Source: Flavisphingomonas formosensis (GTDB lineage Bacteria; Pseudomonadota; Alphaproteobacteria; Sphingomonadales; Sphingomonadaceae). From it: a stretch of DNA of 64,000 bases. The notes beneath the pieces are model-generated. The model saw only the letters and a program-made list of their open reading frames with translations, made no database searches and was not told where the DNA came from. Position 1 is the first letter of the stretch. Each line of letters begins with the position of its first letter. The translations under genes were made by a program, and so were the position numbers. Shown in pieces: positions 40,069-48,923 of the stretch. Where the stretch lies: contig NZ_WRPK01000010.1 in the NCBI RefSeq assembly GCF_009755815.1, positions 248,001 through 312,000 on the forward strand, given 5' to 3'.

Positions 40069-40467
40069 ATGATGGTGACGGCGCGCGATCTTTCCAGAAT
40101 GTCGGCCGAGCGGGTGAAGGCCAAGGATCGAGAAGGCTGGCTGAGCCTCTTCGCGGACGATGCCGTCGTCGCCGATCCGGTCGGCCCGTCGCACTGGGAC
40201 CCCGAGGGCAAGGGGCATCGCGGCAAGGAAGCGATCGCGCGCTTCTACGACATCGCGATCGCGCCCAATGAGGACGTCACCTTCGAGATCCATGCCAGCC
40301 ATCTGTGCGGCGACGAGGTCGCCAATGTGGTGACGCTCCACATCATCGGTCCGGACAAGCGCAAGATGGAGGTCCCCTGCGTCATCCATTACTGCAAGAC
40401 GCCGGACGACAAGGTCGCCTCGCTGCGCGCCTTCTGGGAAGCCGAGAAGATCCGCTTCGTCGATTGA
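40069..40467 (+). CDS. NTF2-like (SnoaL/ketosteroid-isomerase fold) protein
   Basis: 132 aa from ATG 40069 (CAGGAG three bases upstream; ATG 40072 also possible). It has the fold's layout: an N-terminal helix (MSAERVKAKDREGWLSLFAD), DAVVADPVGPS, GKEAIARFYDIA, and beta strands ending LRAFWEAEKIRFVD. A Tim44/isomerase-like small-molecule-binding role is possible. The substrate is unknown. Confidence 0.75.
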   Translation: MMVTARDLSRMSAERVKAKDREGWLSLFADDAVVADPVGPSHWDPEGKGHRGKEAIARFYDIAIAPNEDVTFEIHASHLCGDEVANVVTLHIIGPDKRKMEVPCVIHYCKTPDDKVASLRAFWEAEKIRFVD

Positions 40468-40778
40468 CGCGGACTCGTTCCTCCTCGCGACCGGGAAGCG
40501 CTGCAAATACCCGGTGAACGATCCGAGTGCGGCATTCCAGCGCAAGCCGGCATCGCTCTCAACCACGAACCGCGTGCTTTTTTGAGAGCGATGCCAGCTT
40601 TCGCGGGCATGCCGTCGATCTATCTCGCTCTCACCGCTCAGGCTTAACCGCAGGCGCACGCCAGCGCGACACATCCGCTATCCACGCACACCGACTTGGG
40701 GCCAAAATGCTGCGGTACGAAAGGGCGGCCGAGTGTAGGCACGCGCCTCGAAAATCCTCAGAGCCCCGGGGCCCTTAT
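40468..40778. other. 311-bp intergenic region
   Basis: Apart from the palindromic repeat at 40531-40613 I see no gene or recognisable signal. The flanking genes converge here, so it probably holds their transcription ends. Confidence 0.4.
40531..40613. repeat. Family-B palindromic repeat
   Basis: GGCATCGCTCTCAA (40549-40562) is perfectly mirrored by TTGAGAGCGATGCC (40582-40595). The outer arms (GGCATTCCAGCG and CGCGGGCATGCC) also pair with mismatches. The stem-loop may act as a bidirectional transcription end between the NTF2-like and zinc-ribbon genes. Confidence 0.75.
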
Positions 40779-41051
40779 TCAGTCGAACAGTTCCTCGATG
40801 AAGGATTTCTTGCGGCGCTTAGGGTAGTCCCGATCATGGCCGCGGTTCCAGAGATCGCGGCCGTCGCCGGGATGGAGTTGGGGAGCACGCGCAGGCGGGC
40901 CACTGCGCTCGACGATCTTGTCGAGCTCGCCGCGATCCAGCCAGACGCCGCGGCATTGCGGGCAATAGTCGACCTCGACTCCCTGGCGGTCGCTCATCAG
41001 CAATGGCACCTTGCACACGGGGCAAGGCATTCCGACGGCGGGATTGGACAT
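40779..41051 (-). CDS. TFIIB-type zinc-ribbon protein
   Basis: 90 aa from ATG 41051 (GAGGAG nine bases upstream). Two CxxC pairs, PCPVCKVPL and DYCPQCRGVWLDRGEL, make the zf-TFIIB ribbon of small bacterial proteins. The tail is basic and rich in Arg, Lys and Asp (RDYPKRRKKS). The function of the family is not known. Confidence 0.85.
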   Translation of the reverse strand: MSNPAVGMPCPVCKVPLLMSDRQGVEVDYCPQCRGVWLDRGELDKIVERSGPPARAPQLHPGDGRDLWNRGHDRDYPKRRKKSFIEELFD

Positions 41052-41212
41052 GGTCTTCGACTCCTCGGTTCGATGAACCGAGTGCGTCCGAATGGTTGAA
41101 TGACCGATATGTCGTCCGACCAGCATCGAGCGCACTCGATGCGGTCCGACATCACGATCGCGCACGATCGCCAGAGGGGCCCGGCCCGCAGAGCCGAACA
41201 TGGGTAGTGCCC

Positions 41213-41236
41213 GCGCCGCCGTCAAGGCGGGGCGCC
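41213..41236 (-). terminator. Hairpin downstream of eda
   Basis: GCGCCGCC and GGCGGGGCGC pair with a two-base bulge around GTCAA. It starts 7 bases after the eda stop. There is no T-tract on the minus strand, so it may be a rho-independent end of low efficiency or a 3' stabiliser for the Entner-Doudoroff transcript. Confidence 0.35.
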
Positions 41237-41242
41237 GATCTC

Positions 41243-41869
41243 TCAGCCTCCTGCGGCGATCCGCACGGCGCGGGCGGCGCGTTCGCGAATCTCGGCGACG
41301 TCCGGCTCGCCTGCAGGCACCACCCAGGATCCGCCGGCGCACAACACGGAGGGAATGGCGAGCCAGTCGGTCAGGTTCGCTTCGCTGATCCCGCCGGTCG
41401 GGCAGAAGCGGGCGGTGTGGAACGGACCCGCCAATGCCTTCAGCGCCGGAATGCCGCCATTGGCTTCCGCCGGGAAAAATTTGAAATGGCCGAGGCCCAG
41501 ATCCATGCCGCGCATGATGTCCGCCGCGGTGGCGACGCCGGGCAGGAAGGCGACGCCGCTCTCGATCGCGGCGCGGCCGAGCGAGTCGGTAAGGCCGGGC
41601 GAAACGATGAATTCGGCGCCCGCCTCAATGCTGGCCTCCAGGCCGGCGCGGTCGATCACCGTGCCGGCGCCCACCACCGCGCCTGGGACCGTCTTCATCT
41701 CGCGGATGATGTCCAGCGCGGCAGGCGTGCGCAGCGTCACCTCGAGCGCGGGCAGGCCGCCGGCAACCAGCGCCTCGGCGATCGGCCGGGCATGGGCGAC
41801 GTCATGGATCACCAGCACGGGAATCACCGGCGCGAGGCGCATGATGCTTTCGACGGATGTCACAGGCAT
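41243..41869 (-). CDS. eda: 2-dehydro-3-deoxy-phosphogluconate aldolase
   Basis: 208 aa, the usual KDPG aldolase size. The Schiff-base lysine is Lys130 in GHFKFFPAE, Glu43 lies in ALEVTLRTP, and PTGGIS forms the phosphate site. It cleaves KDPG to pyruvate and glyceraldehyde-3-phosphate, the last step of the Entner-Doudoroff pathway. Its ATG shares one base with the glk stop (TAATG), so translation is coupled. Confidence 0.96.
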   Translation of the reverse strand: MPVTSVESIMRLAPVIPVLVIHDVAHARPIAEALVAGGLPALEVTLRTPAALDIIREMKTVPGAVVGAGTVIDRAGLEASIEAGAEFIVSPGLTDSLGRAAIESGVAFLPGVATAADIMRGMDLGLGHFKFFPAEANGGIPALKALAGPFHTARFCPTGGISEANLTDWLAIPSVLCAGGSWVVPAGEPDVAEIRERAARAVRIAAGG

Positions 41870-42828
41870 TACTCCTGATAGGCGGCTGCGGCACCGAGCA
41901 GCCCAGGTTCGGGATGGATGGCAAGCCGGATAGGGAAGCTCGCCATGCGATGCGCGAAACGGCCCTTCGCGCGAAAACGGTCATTGAACAGCGGCCCGGC
42001 CAGACGATCGCGGATGCGGTTGGAAAGGCCGCCGGTGATCACCACCGAATGCGCGCCATGCGCCAGGGCGAGATCGCCCGCGACCGCGCCGAACGACATG
42101 ACGAAGCGATCGAGCGCCTGATCGGCGAGCTTGTCTGTCCGCTTCACCGCATTTTCCCAGATCGCCGCGTCGTCCTGTGGCACGATCGCCTCGCCGCCAA
42201 GCCGGGCCAGCGCCTCGCGGATGCGGGCGAGCGCCGGGCCGGACACGATCCGCTCGGTCGATACGCGTACGACACGCTCACGCAGCATCGACAGCAGCTT
42301 CTCCTCGAAACTGTCGAGCGCGGCGAAATCGAGATGCCCTCCCTCGGTGGGCAGCACGATGCGCCGCCCGTCACGCCGCAGCAGCTGGGCGACGCCGAGG
42401 CCGGTTCCCGGACCGATGACGGTAGTCACGCCCTCCGCCGGCAGCGAACCTTCGGGGCCGCCGATATAGGCGAGTTCGTCGTCGTTGAGCACACCCACCG
42501 CAGCCGCCATCGCCGCGAAATCGTTGATCAGCAGCGGCGGCTGATCGAGGCCCATTTCGTCCCCGAGGGTTTCCGGACGGATCGTCCAGCTGCTGTTGGT
42601 GAAATGGATCAATTCGCCTTCCACCGGCCCTGCAATCGCGATGCTGGCCGCCTTCGGCACGCGCCCGCCGATATCCCGTGCGAACGCTTCCCAGGCGGCG
42701 GGCAGCCCCGGATAATCCGCCGTGCGATATTTTCGGGGGGTATCGAGCACCGGACGCCCGCCCCGGTCCAGCCGCGCGACGCAGAAGCGCGCGTTGGTGC
42801 CACCGAGATCGACTGCAACGATTTCCAT
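41869..42828 (-). CDS. glk: Glucokinase (bacterial Glk family)
   Basis: 319 aa from ATG 42828. The phosphate-binding [10 protein letters not shown] at the N-terminus, the sugar site in [28 protein letters not shown] and [10 protein letters not shown] are all present. It phosphorylates glucose to glucose-6-phosphate, the substrate of the zwf product upstream. It starts 2 bp after the edd stop. Confidence 0.95.
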   Translation of the reverse strand: MEIVAVDLGGTNARFCVARLDRGGRPVLDTPRKYRTADYPGLPAAWEAFARDIGGRVPKAASIAIAGPVEGELIHFTNSSWTIRPETLGDEMGLDQPPLLINDFAAMAAAVGVLNDDELAYIGGPEGSLPAEGVTTVIGPGTGLGVAQLLRRDGRRIVLPTEGGHLDFAALDSFEEKLLSMLRERVVRVSTERIVSGPALARIREALARLGGEAIVPQDDAAIWENAVKRTDKLADQALDRFVMSFGAVAGDLALAHGAHSVVITGGLSNRIRDRLAGPLFNDRFRAKGRFAHRMASFPIRLAIHPEPGLLGAAAAYQE

Positions 42829-42830
42829 CC

Positions 42831-44657
42831 TCAGAGCCCCGCAGCGTGAAGCATCGCCGAGGCGCCCTGCTCCGCCCCGTCGGCACCGTGGCGCATGAAG
42901 GCGAAGAGTTCCCGCCCGGTCCCCTGGGCGGGCGGCGGGGGCGCGGCAGGCTCGCGGGCGGCCCACTCCGCCTCGTCGACGAGCACGCTGATCTGGCCGC
43001 TATTCGCGCAGAGACGGACGAGATCGCCATCGCGCAGCTGCGCGATCGGTCCGCCGCCCAGCGCCTCGGGCGACAGGTGGATGGCGGCCGGCACCTTGCC
43101 GGACGCGCCCGACATGCGCCCGTCGGTGACGAGCGCCACGCGGAAGCCGCGATCCTGCAGCACGCCGAGCGACGGAGTGAGCTTGTGCAGCTCCGGCATG
43201 CCGTTGGCACGCGGCCCCTGGTAGCGGACGACGACGACCACGTCGCGTTCCAGCTCGCCGGCCTTGAACGCCTTCACCACATCGTCCTGATCGTCGAAGA
43301 CGCGCGCCGGCGCCTCGATCGTCCAGCGCGCCGGATCGACCGCGCTGGTCTTGAAGGTCGCCCGGCCGAGATTGCCCTGCACCAGCCGCATGCCACCGTC
43401 GGGCGAAAAAGGATTGGAGACCGGACGCAGCATCGCCTCGTCGAGCGGCGCCTCGGGCGCGGGCTCCCAGCGCAACGCTTCGCCCTCCAGCTTCGGATCG
43501 GCGGCATAGGCGGCAAGCCCCTCTCCCCAGATCGTCATGATGTCGGCGTGGACCAGACCCGCCTCGATCAGCGTCCGGATCACGAACGCCATGCCGCCGG
43601 CCGCCTGGAAATGGTTCACGTCGCCGGACCCGTTGGGATAGACGCGCGCGATCAGCGGCACCACGCTCGACAGCCGGTCGAGATCCTCCCAGTCGATCAC
43701 GACGCCGGCCGCGCGGGCGATCGCCGGGATATGGATGGCGTGATTGGTCGAGCCCCCGGTGGCGAGCAGGCCGACCGCCGCGTTCACGATCGCCTTCTCG
43801 TCGACGACGTGCCCGAGCGGACGATAGTCGTCGCCATCCCAGCCGATCTCCGCGAGCCGGTGCACCGCGGCACGGGTCAGCGCCTGACGCAGCGACGTGC
43901 CGGGATTCACGAAGGCCGCGCCGGGCACGTGCAGCCCCATCATCTCCATCATCATCTGGTTCGAATTGGCGGTGCCGTAGAAGGTGCAGGTGCCCGCGCC
44001 ATGATAGGAGGCGGCCTCCGCCTCCAGGAGCTCGGCCCGGCCCACCTTGCCCTCGGCATAGAGCTGGCGGACGCGCTGCTTCTCCTTGTTGGCAAGGCCC
44101 GATGGCATCGGCCCGGCGGGCACGAGCACGGCCGGCAGATGGCCGAAGCGCAGCGCGCCGATCAGCAGGCCCGGCACGATCTTGTCGCAGATGCCGAGCA
44201 GCGCCGTGCCCTCGAACATGCCATGGCTGAGCGCGACGGCGGTGGAGAGCGCGATCGTGTCGCGGCTGAACAGCGACAGCTCCATGCCGCGTTGCCCCTG
44301 GGTCACGCCGTCGCACATCGCCGGCACGCCGCCTGCCACCTGCGCGCTGGCGCCCACCTCGCGCGCGAACAGTTTCATCTGCTCCGGATAGCGCCCATAG
44401 GGCTGATGCGCGGAAAGCATGTCATTATAGGCAGTGACGATGCCGATGTTCATCGCGCGCCCGTCGCGGATCGCCGGCTTGTCCTCGCCGCTCGCCGCGA
44501 AGCCATGCGCCAGATTGCCGCAGGACAGCCGGCCGCGATCGACGCCGCCATCCCGTTCGCGTGCGATCAGGTCGAGATAGGCCGCCCTCCCGGACCGCGA
44601 TCGCTCGATGATGCGGTCCGTAACCGCGGATAGTGTCGCGTCCAGCGTCATCGCCAT
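42831..44657 (-). CDS. edd: Phosphogluconate dehydratase
   Basis: 608 aa. IlvD/Edd family with iron-sulfur cysteines in [10 protein letters not shown] and GICDKIVPG, and the blocks [28 protein letters not shown] and [20 protein letters not shown]. It dehydrates 6-phosphogluconate to KDPG. It lies 153 bp after zwf, with a hairpin between, and 2 bp before glk. Confidence 0.97.
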   Translation of the reverse strand: MAMTLDATLSAVTDRIIERSRSGRAAYLDLIARERDGGVDRGRLSCGNLAHGFAASGEDKPAIRDGRAMNIGIVTAYNDMLSAHQPYGRYPEQMKLFAREVGASAQVAGGVPAMCDGVTQGQRGMELSLFSRDTIALSTAVALSHGMFEGTALLGICDKIVPGLLIGALRFGHLPAVLVPAGPMPSGLANKEKQRVRQLYAEGKVGRAELLEAEAASYHGAGTCTFYGTANSNQMMMEMMGLHVPGAAFVNPGTSLRQALTRAAVHRLAEIGWDGDDYRPLGHVVDEKAIVNAAVGLLATGGSTNHAIHIPAIARAAGVVIDWEDLDRLSSVVPLIARVYPNGSGDVNHFQAAGGMAFVIRTLIEAGLVHADIMTIWGEGLAAYAADPKLEGEALRWEPAPEAPLDEAMLRPVSNPFSPDGGMRLVQGNLGRATFKTSAVDPARWTIEAPARVFDDQDDVVKAFKAGELERDVVVVVRYQGPRANGMPELHKLTPSLGVLQDRGFRVALVTDGRMSGASGKVPAAIHLSPEALGGGPIAQLRDGDLVRLCANSGQISVLVDEAEWAAREPAAPPPPAQGTGRELFAFMRHGADGAEQGASAMLHAAGL

Positions 44658-44754
44658 GCTCCCATCGCTGCCGCACCTTCCCCGTAGCGAAAGGCAGGGC
44701 TCTCCGTCTCTTCGGCCAGGGGCGTGCGCATCCCGGCCCGCCTGCCGTCGCTCC

Positions 44755-44781
44755 CCCTCGTCCTTCGGAGAAGGATGAGGG
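44755..44781 (-). promoter_or_regulatory. Hairpin between zwf and edd
   Basis: CCCTCGTCCTT and AAGGATGAGGG pair with one mismatch around a 5-base loop. It stands in the 153-bp gap 44658-44810. It may trim or stabilise the zwf-edd mRNA or be another small intergenic repeat. No separate edd promoter was recognised. Confidence 0.4.
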
Positions 44782-44810
44782 CCGCGCGTTCGCGAAGCAA
44801 GGCATCGTGC

Positions 44811-46268
44811 TCACTCATGCCAACTGATCCCATCCCGCTCGGTCAACGCGATCGAGGCGGAGGGGCCCCAGGTACCCGCCATATAGAGGCTCGGCTGCGT
44901 CCCGGCGGCGGCCCAGGCGGAACGGATGCCATCGATCCACTGCCACTGCGCCTCCACCTCGTCACGCCGCACGAACAGCGTCTGCTCGCCTTCGATCAGG
45001 TCAAGCAGCAGACGCTCATAGGCGATGCGCCGCCGCGTGCCGGCAAAGGCGTTGGGCAGCGAGATGTCGAGCGGCACTTCGCGCAGCCGCAGCCCATCGC
45101 GGTCGAGGCCAGGCTGCTTCGCCATCACCGTCAGCCGGATATTCTCCTCCGGCTGCAGGCTGATGACGAGACGGTTGGCGGTGAGCCCCGCACCCCGCGT
45201 GTCGAAGATCGAATGGGGCACGCCGCGGAACTGGACGACGATCTGCGAATGGCGGCGCGGCAGACGCTTGCCGGTACGCAGGTAGAAGGGCACTCCCTTC
45301 CAGCGCCAATTGTCGATATGAGCCTTGAGCGCGACGAAGGTTTCCGTGCCGGAATCGCGGCCCAGCTCCTCGACATAGCCGGGCACCGGCGCGCCACCGA
45401 TCGCGCCGCCGCCATATTGACCCATCACGCTGCACGTCGCCGCATCGGAGCGGCCGATCGGCCGGAGCGAGCGTAACGCCTTCACCTTCTCGTCGCGGAT
45501 CGACACGGCATCGAAGCGAGCAGGCGGCTCCATCGCGACGAGCGCGAGCAGCTGCAGCATATGGTTCTGCACCATGTCGCGTAGCGCGCCGGTGCCTTCG
45601 TAGAAGCCGCCCCGCCCTTCCAGGCCGACCGTCTCGGAAACGGTGATCTGGACGTGATCGATGCCGCCCGTGTTCCACAGCGGCTCGAACAGCGCATTGC
45701 CGAAGCGCAGCGCGATCAGATTCTGCACCGTCTCCTTGCCCAGATAATGGTCCAGCCGGAAAGTCTGGCCTTCGGGATAGTAAGCAGCAACGGCATCGTT
45801 GATCGCGCGACTGGATGAGAGATCGGTCCCGAGCGGCTTTTCGAGCGCCAGGCGGACATTGCCGCCCGCCAGCCCCGCCCGCGCAAAGCCGGCGATCGCC
45901 GGTTCGAACAGCGACGGCGCGGTGGAGAGGAAGATGGCGACAGGCTCGGCCGCCCGATCGCCGAGCGCCCGAGGCAGCGCATCGAACGCCGCAGGATCGG
46001 ACAGGTCGAGCGGAACATAGCGCAGCCGCTCCAGAAAGCGCCCGATCTCGCCCGCATCGCGCCGCTCGGCCGGGAGATGGCGTTCGAGGGCTGCAGCGGC
46101 GAGCGCGCGGAATTCCTCGTCGGTCTCGTTCGATCGCGCCGTGCCGACGATCTCGAAGTCAGCACCGATCAGCCGGTCGGCCCATAGTCCGAACAGCGAC
46201 GGAAGCAGCATGCGCTGCGCCAGATCACCCGTCGCCCCGAACAGGAGCAACGTGCGTGCCGATACCAT
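44811..46268 (-). CDS. zwf: Glucose-6-phosphate 1-dehydrogenase
   Basis: 485 aa. NADP site FGATGDLAQRML at the N-terminus, the substrate/catalytic motif RLDHYLGKE, EKPLGTDL, and GGIDHVQITVSETVGLEGRG. It makes 6-phosphogluconolactone and NADPH, the entry to the Entner-Doudoroff and pentose-phosphate routes. It follows the GH3 gene by 10 bp, tying glucoside hydrolysis to glucose catabolism. No 6-phosphogluconolactonase (pgl) gene is in the cluster. Confidence 0.97.
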   Translation of the reverse strand: MVSARTLLLFGATGDLAQRMLLPSLFGLWADRLIGADFEIVGTARSNETDEEFRALAAAALERHLPAERRDAGEIGRFLERLRYVPLDLSDPAAFDALPRALGDRAAEPVAIFLSTAPSLFEPAIAGFARAGLAGGNVRLALEKPLGTDLSSSRAINDAVAAYYPEGQTFRLDHYLGKETVQNLIALRFGNALFEPLWNTGGIDHVQITVSETVGLEGRGGFYEGTGALRDMVQNHMLQLLALVAMEPPARFDAVSIRDEKVKALRSLRPIGRSDAATCSVMGQYGGGAIGGAPVPGYVEELGRDSGTETFVALKAHIDNWRWKGVPFYLRTGKRLPRRHSQIVVQFRGVPHSIFDTRGAGLTANRLVISLQPEENIRLTVMAKQPGLDRDGLRLREVPLDISLPNAFAGTRRRIAYERLLLDLIEGEQTLFVRRDEVEAQWQWIDGIRSAWAAAGTQPSLYMAGTWGPSASIALTERDGISWHE

Positions 46269-46278
46269 GTTTCCGCTC

Positions 46279-48768
46279 CTATTCGTCGCCGCAGCGGCTC
46301 ATCGGTGTCGACACATAGTCCAGCCGGATATCCGACACGGAAATGGTGACCCTGCCCGCGGAGGCGAGCGCAAATGGCACCGTGACCCGGCCCATGTCCA
46401 GCCCGCGCCGCGCGAAACATTGCAGGGGGATCGCCAGCGTCTGCCAATCGCCTGCAGCGCCCGAGCTTAGGGCCTTTCCGACCGGGATCGGGACCCGTTT
46501 CTCGGTGGTTCCCATGGCGATCGAGAGCGGCCCGGCGGGGACGGCGTCCAAACGATATTCGAACACGAGGCTGATTTCGCCATTGGTTTCGCGCGTGAGA
46601 TCGAGCGGACGCGGGGATTCGATCCTCGCTTCCGCGCCTCCGCTCCAGGCGAAGCGCCGGGAATCCTCCTGGGCACGGCGATCGACGGCGCTCACCGCGA
46701 TCGACGGCGTGCCGCCCGCACCGCTGGCATCGAGCCGCGCCCCGATCGCGCCGGGCGCCGCCGTCCACCAGGACCAGCCATCCGGCAGCCGGCCCCGGCC
46801 GAAGAAACGCGTCGGCGTGCCGCTCGCCATTCCGGCGGGGCGGTTCTCGTCCAGCGCGGGGACATGGCCGGGCCGGGCGTAGCTGAGCCCGTAGCCGATC
46901 GGGAAGAGCGGATCATAGCCGGGATCCCGCCGGTTCAGCACATATTGATCGGGTCGCCTGGGCCAGGAGAAGCTGAGCCGCCCTTTGAAATCATAAGCGG
47001 CGGTACCGTCGGGCCGGCGGAACAGCAGGTCCGCGACGCCCGCTCCCTCGGTGCCCGGCAGGAAGGCCGCGACGAAGGCGTCGGAGGCGTTGAGTTCGGC
47101 ATTCACCCACAGCGGGCGCCCGGAGAGGAACACCGCGACGACCGGGATGCCCGCCGCCTTCAGCTTGCGCAGCAGGGCGAGGTCGGCCTTGTCGTCGGGG
47201 TTGAATTCCAGGTTCGGCCGATCGCCCTTGAATTCGGCATAGGGCTGCTCGCCGAAGACGACGATCGCCGCATCGGGATTCTGCGCATAGCGGCCATCGG
47301 GCGCGAGCGTCGCCGTGCCACCGGCCGCTCGCACCGCCGCGGAGATGCCCGTCCAGATCGATTCCCCGTGCGGAAAGGCGGAGTTGGGCACATCCGCTCC
47401 CTGCCAGGTGATCGACCAGCCCCCCGACTGCTGGCTGATGCTGTCCGCGCCTTCGCCCGCGACCAGGATGTTCGCCCGCGGCTTGAGCGGCAGCACGCCT
47501 TCATTCTTGAGCAGCACCATCGACTCGCGCACCGCGCGCCGGGCCAGGGCGCGATGCGCGGGCGAGCCGATCAGATCGAACTTGCCAGCCATCGCGCGCG
47601 AGGACGGCCGCCCGCGTTCGAACAGGCCCGCACGCAACTTGACGCGCAGGATGCGGCGCACCGCATCGTCCAGCCGCGTCATCGGGATCTGTCCCGCTTT
47701 CACCTGGTCCAGCGTGTTGGTGTAGAGCTGCTTCCAGTCCGGTCCGGAATACATGAACATGTCGAGCCCGGCGTTGATCGCCTGGGCGCAGCTCTCGTTG
47801 GTGCAGCCGGCCACCTGGCCATGGCTGTTCCAGTCGCCCACGACGAAGCCGTCGAAATGCATGCGCTGCTTCAGCACACCGGTGAGCAGGCTCTTGTTGC
47901 CGCTCATCTTCTCGCCGTTCCAGCTCGAGAAGCTGGCCATCACCGACTGGGTGCCGGCCTCGAGCGCGGCGGGATAGCCGCCGAGATGGACGTCGCGCAG
48001 CACCTCCTCGCTCACCCGCGTATCGCCCTGGTCGCGCCCCCCGGTGCCACCGTCGCCGAGAAAATGCTTGGTCGTCGCGATGACATGGCGGGGCGAGAGG
48101 AAATCCTTCGTGCCCACCTTGCCCTGCACGCCTTCGATCATCGCGCCCGCATAGGAGGCCGGGATCTCCGGCTCTTCCGAATAGCTCTCATAAGTGCGGC
48201 CCCAGCGATCGTCCTGGACCACCGCGAGCGTCGGCGCGAAGGTCCAGTCGAGCCCCGCCGCCGCCGTCTCGAGCGCCGTGGCGGCGCCGATCTCGCGGAT
48301 CAGCCCGGGATCCCGCGCGGCACCGAGGCCGATATTGTGCGGAAACAGCGTCGCGCCGACGATGTTGTTATTGCCATGCACGGCATCCGTGCCCCAGATG
48401 ATCGGAATCTTCGGGCGGCCGTCGCTGCGCGTCATCGACGCGTCATAATATTCGTCGGCGAGCTGCAGCCATTTGGCGGGTGGCGCGAAATCGTCTCCAT
48501 AGGGCCCGGAATTGCCGCCGTTCAGCACCGAACCGATCTTCCACGTCCGCACGTCCGCCGGTGTGATGCTGCCGATATCGACCTGGATGAGCTGCCCCAC
48601 CTTGTCCTCGACGCTCATCGCCGCGAGCAGGCGCTCGATACGCGCCTCGATCGCCGGGTTGCGCGATGGGCGGGCCTTGACGGCGGGCCAGAGCACGGGA
48701 TGCGCGACCGGGGAGAGCGTGTCGGCAGCCTGGACGGTTCCCACCGTCACGGTGAGCAGGGTTGCCAT
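46279..48768 (-). CDS. GH3-family exo-beta-glucosidase (exported)
   Basis: 829 aa from ATG 48768. GGGGGAGG lies five to six bases upstream, and the signal peptide ends TVQA|AD. The frame is open to 48921, but that part reads through a repeat. GH3 N-terminal barrel with IIWGTDAVHGNNN, TTKHFLGDGGT and the nucleophile Asp312 (VVGDWNSH), then the second GH3 domain (SMVLLKNEGVLPL) and a C-terminal beta domain of about 200 residues. The GDWN form is that of ExoP-like 1,3/1,4-beta-glucan exohydrolases. It probably releases glucose in the periplasm for the transporter and zwf-edd-glk-eda genes around it. Confidence 0.9.
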   Translation of the reverse strand: MATLLTVTVGTVQAADTLSPVAHPVLWPAVKARPSRNPAIEARIERLLAAMSVEDKVGQLIQVDIGSITPADVRTWKIGSVLNGGNSGPYGDDFAPPAKWLQLADEYYDASMTRSDGRPKIPIIWGTDAVHGNNNIVGATLFPHNIGLGAARDPGLIREIGAATALETAAAGLDWTFAPTLAVVQDDRWGRTYESYSEEPEIPASYAGAMIEGVQGKVGTKDFLSPRHVIATTKHFLGDGGTGGRDQGDTRVSEEVLRDVHLGGYPAALEAGTQSVMASFSSWNGEKMSGNKSLLTGVLKQRMHFDGFVVGDWNSHGQVAGCTNESCAQAINAGLDMFMYSGPDWKQLYTNTLDQVKAGQIPMTRLDDAVRRILRVKLRAGLFERGRPSSRAMAGKFDLIGSPAHRALARRAVRESMVLLKNEGVLPLKPRANILVAGEGADSISQQSGGWSITWQGADVPNSAFPHGESIWTGISAAVRAAGGTATLAPDGRYAQNPDAAIVVFGEQPYAEFKGDRPNLEFNPDDKADLALLRKLKAAGIPVVAVFLSGRPLWVNAELNASDAFVAAFLPGTEGAGVADLLFRRPDGTAAYDFKGRLSFSWPRRPDQYVLNRRDPGYDPLFPIGYGLSYARPGHVPALDENRPAGMASGTPTRFFGRGRLPDGWSWWTAAPGAIGARLDASGAGGTPSIAVSAVDRRAQEDSRRFAWSGGAEARIESPRPLDLTRETNGEISLVFEYRLDAVPAGPLSIAMGTTEKRVPIPVGKALSSGAAGDWQTLAIPLQCFARRGLDMGRVTVPFALASAGRVTISVSDIRLDYVSTPMSRCGDE

Positions 48769-48773
48769 AATCA

Positions 48774-48886
48774 TCCTCCCCCAAAGGGGGAGGGAGACCA
48801 TGCGTAGCCCGGTGGAGGGGTTCCCCTCTCCATCTACGCCACGCTTGCAGCACTCCATGTGGTCCCCCTCCCGCTTTGGGGGAGGA
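48774..48886. repeat. Palindromic repeat, family C, supplying a ribosome binding site
   Basis: TCCTCCCCCAAAGGGGGAGGGA (outer left) and TCCCCCTCCCGCTTTGGGGG (outer right) pair with each other, and each arm is itself palindromic. A third small hairpin (GGTGGAGGGG/CCCCTCTCC) lies inside. The left end, read on the minus strand, is the GGGGGAGG used as ribosome site by the GH3 gene starting at 48768. Confidence 0.7.
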
Positions 48887-48923
48887 TTAAACAATCGCAC
48901 ACTCTTCATCATATCATCCAAGA

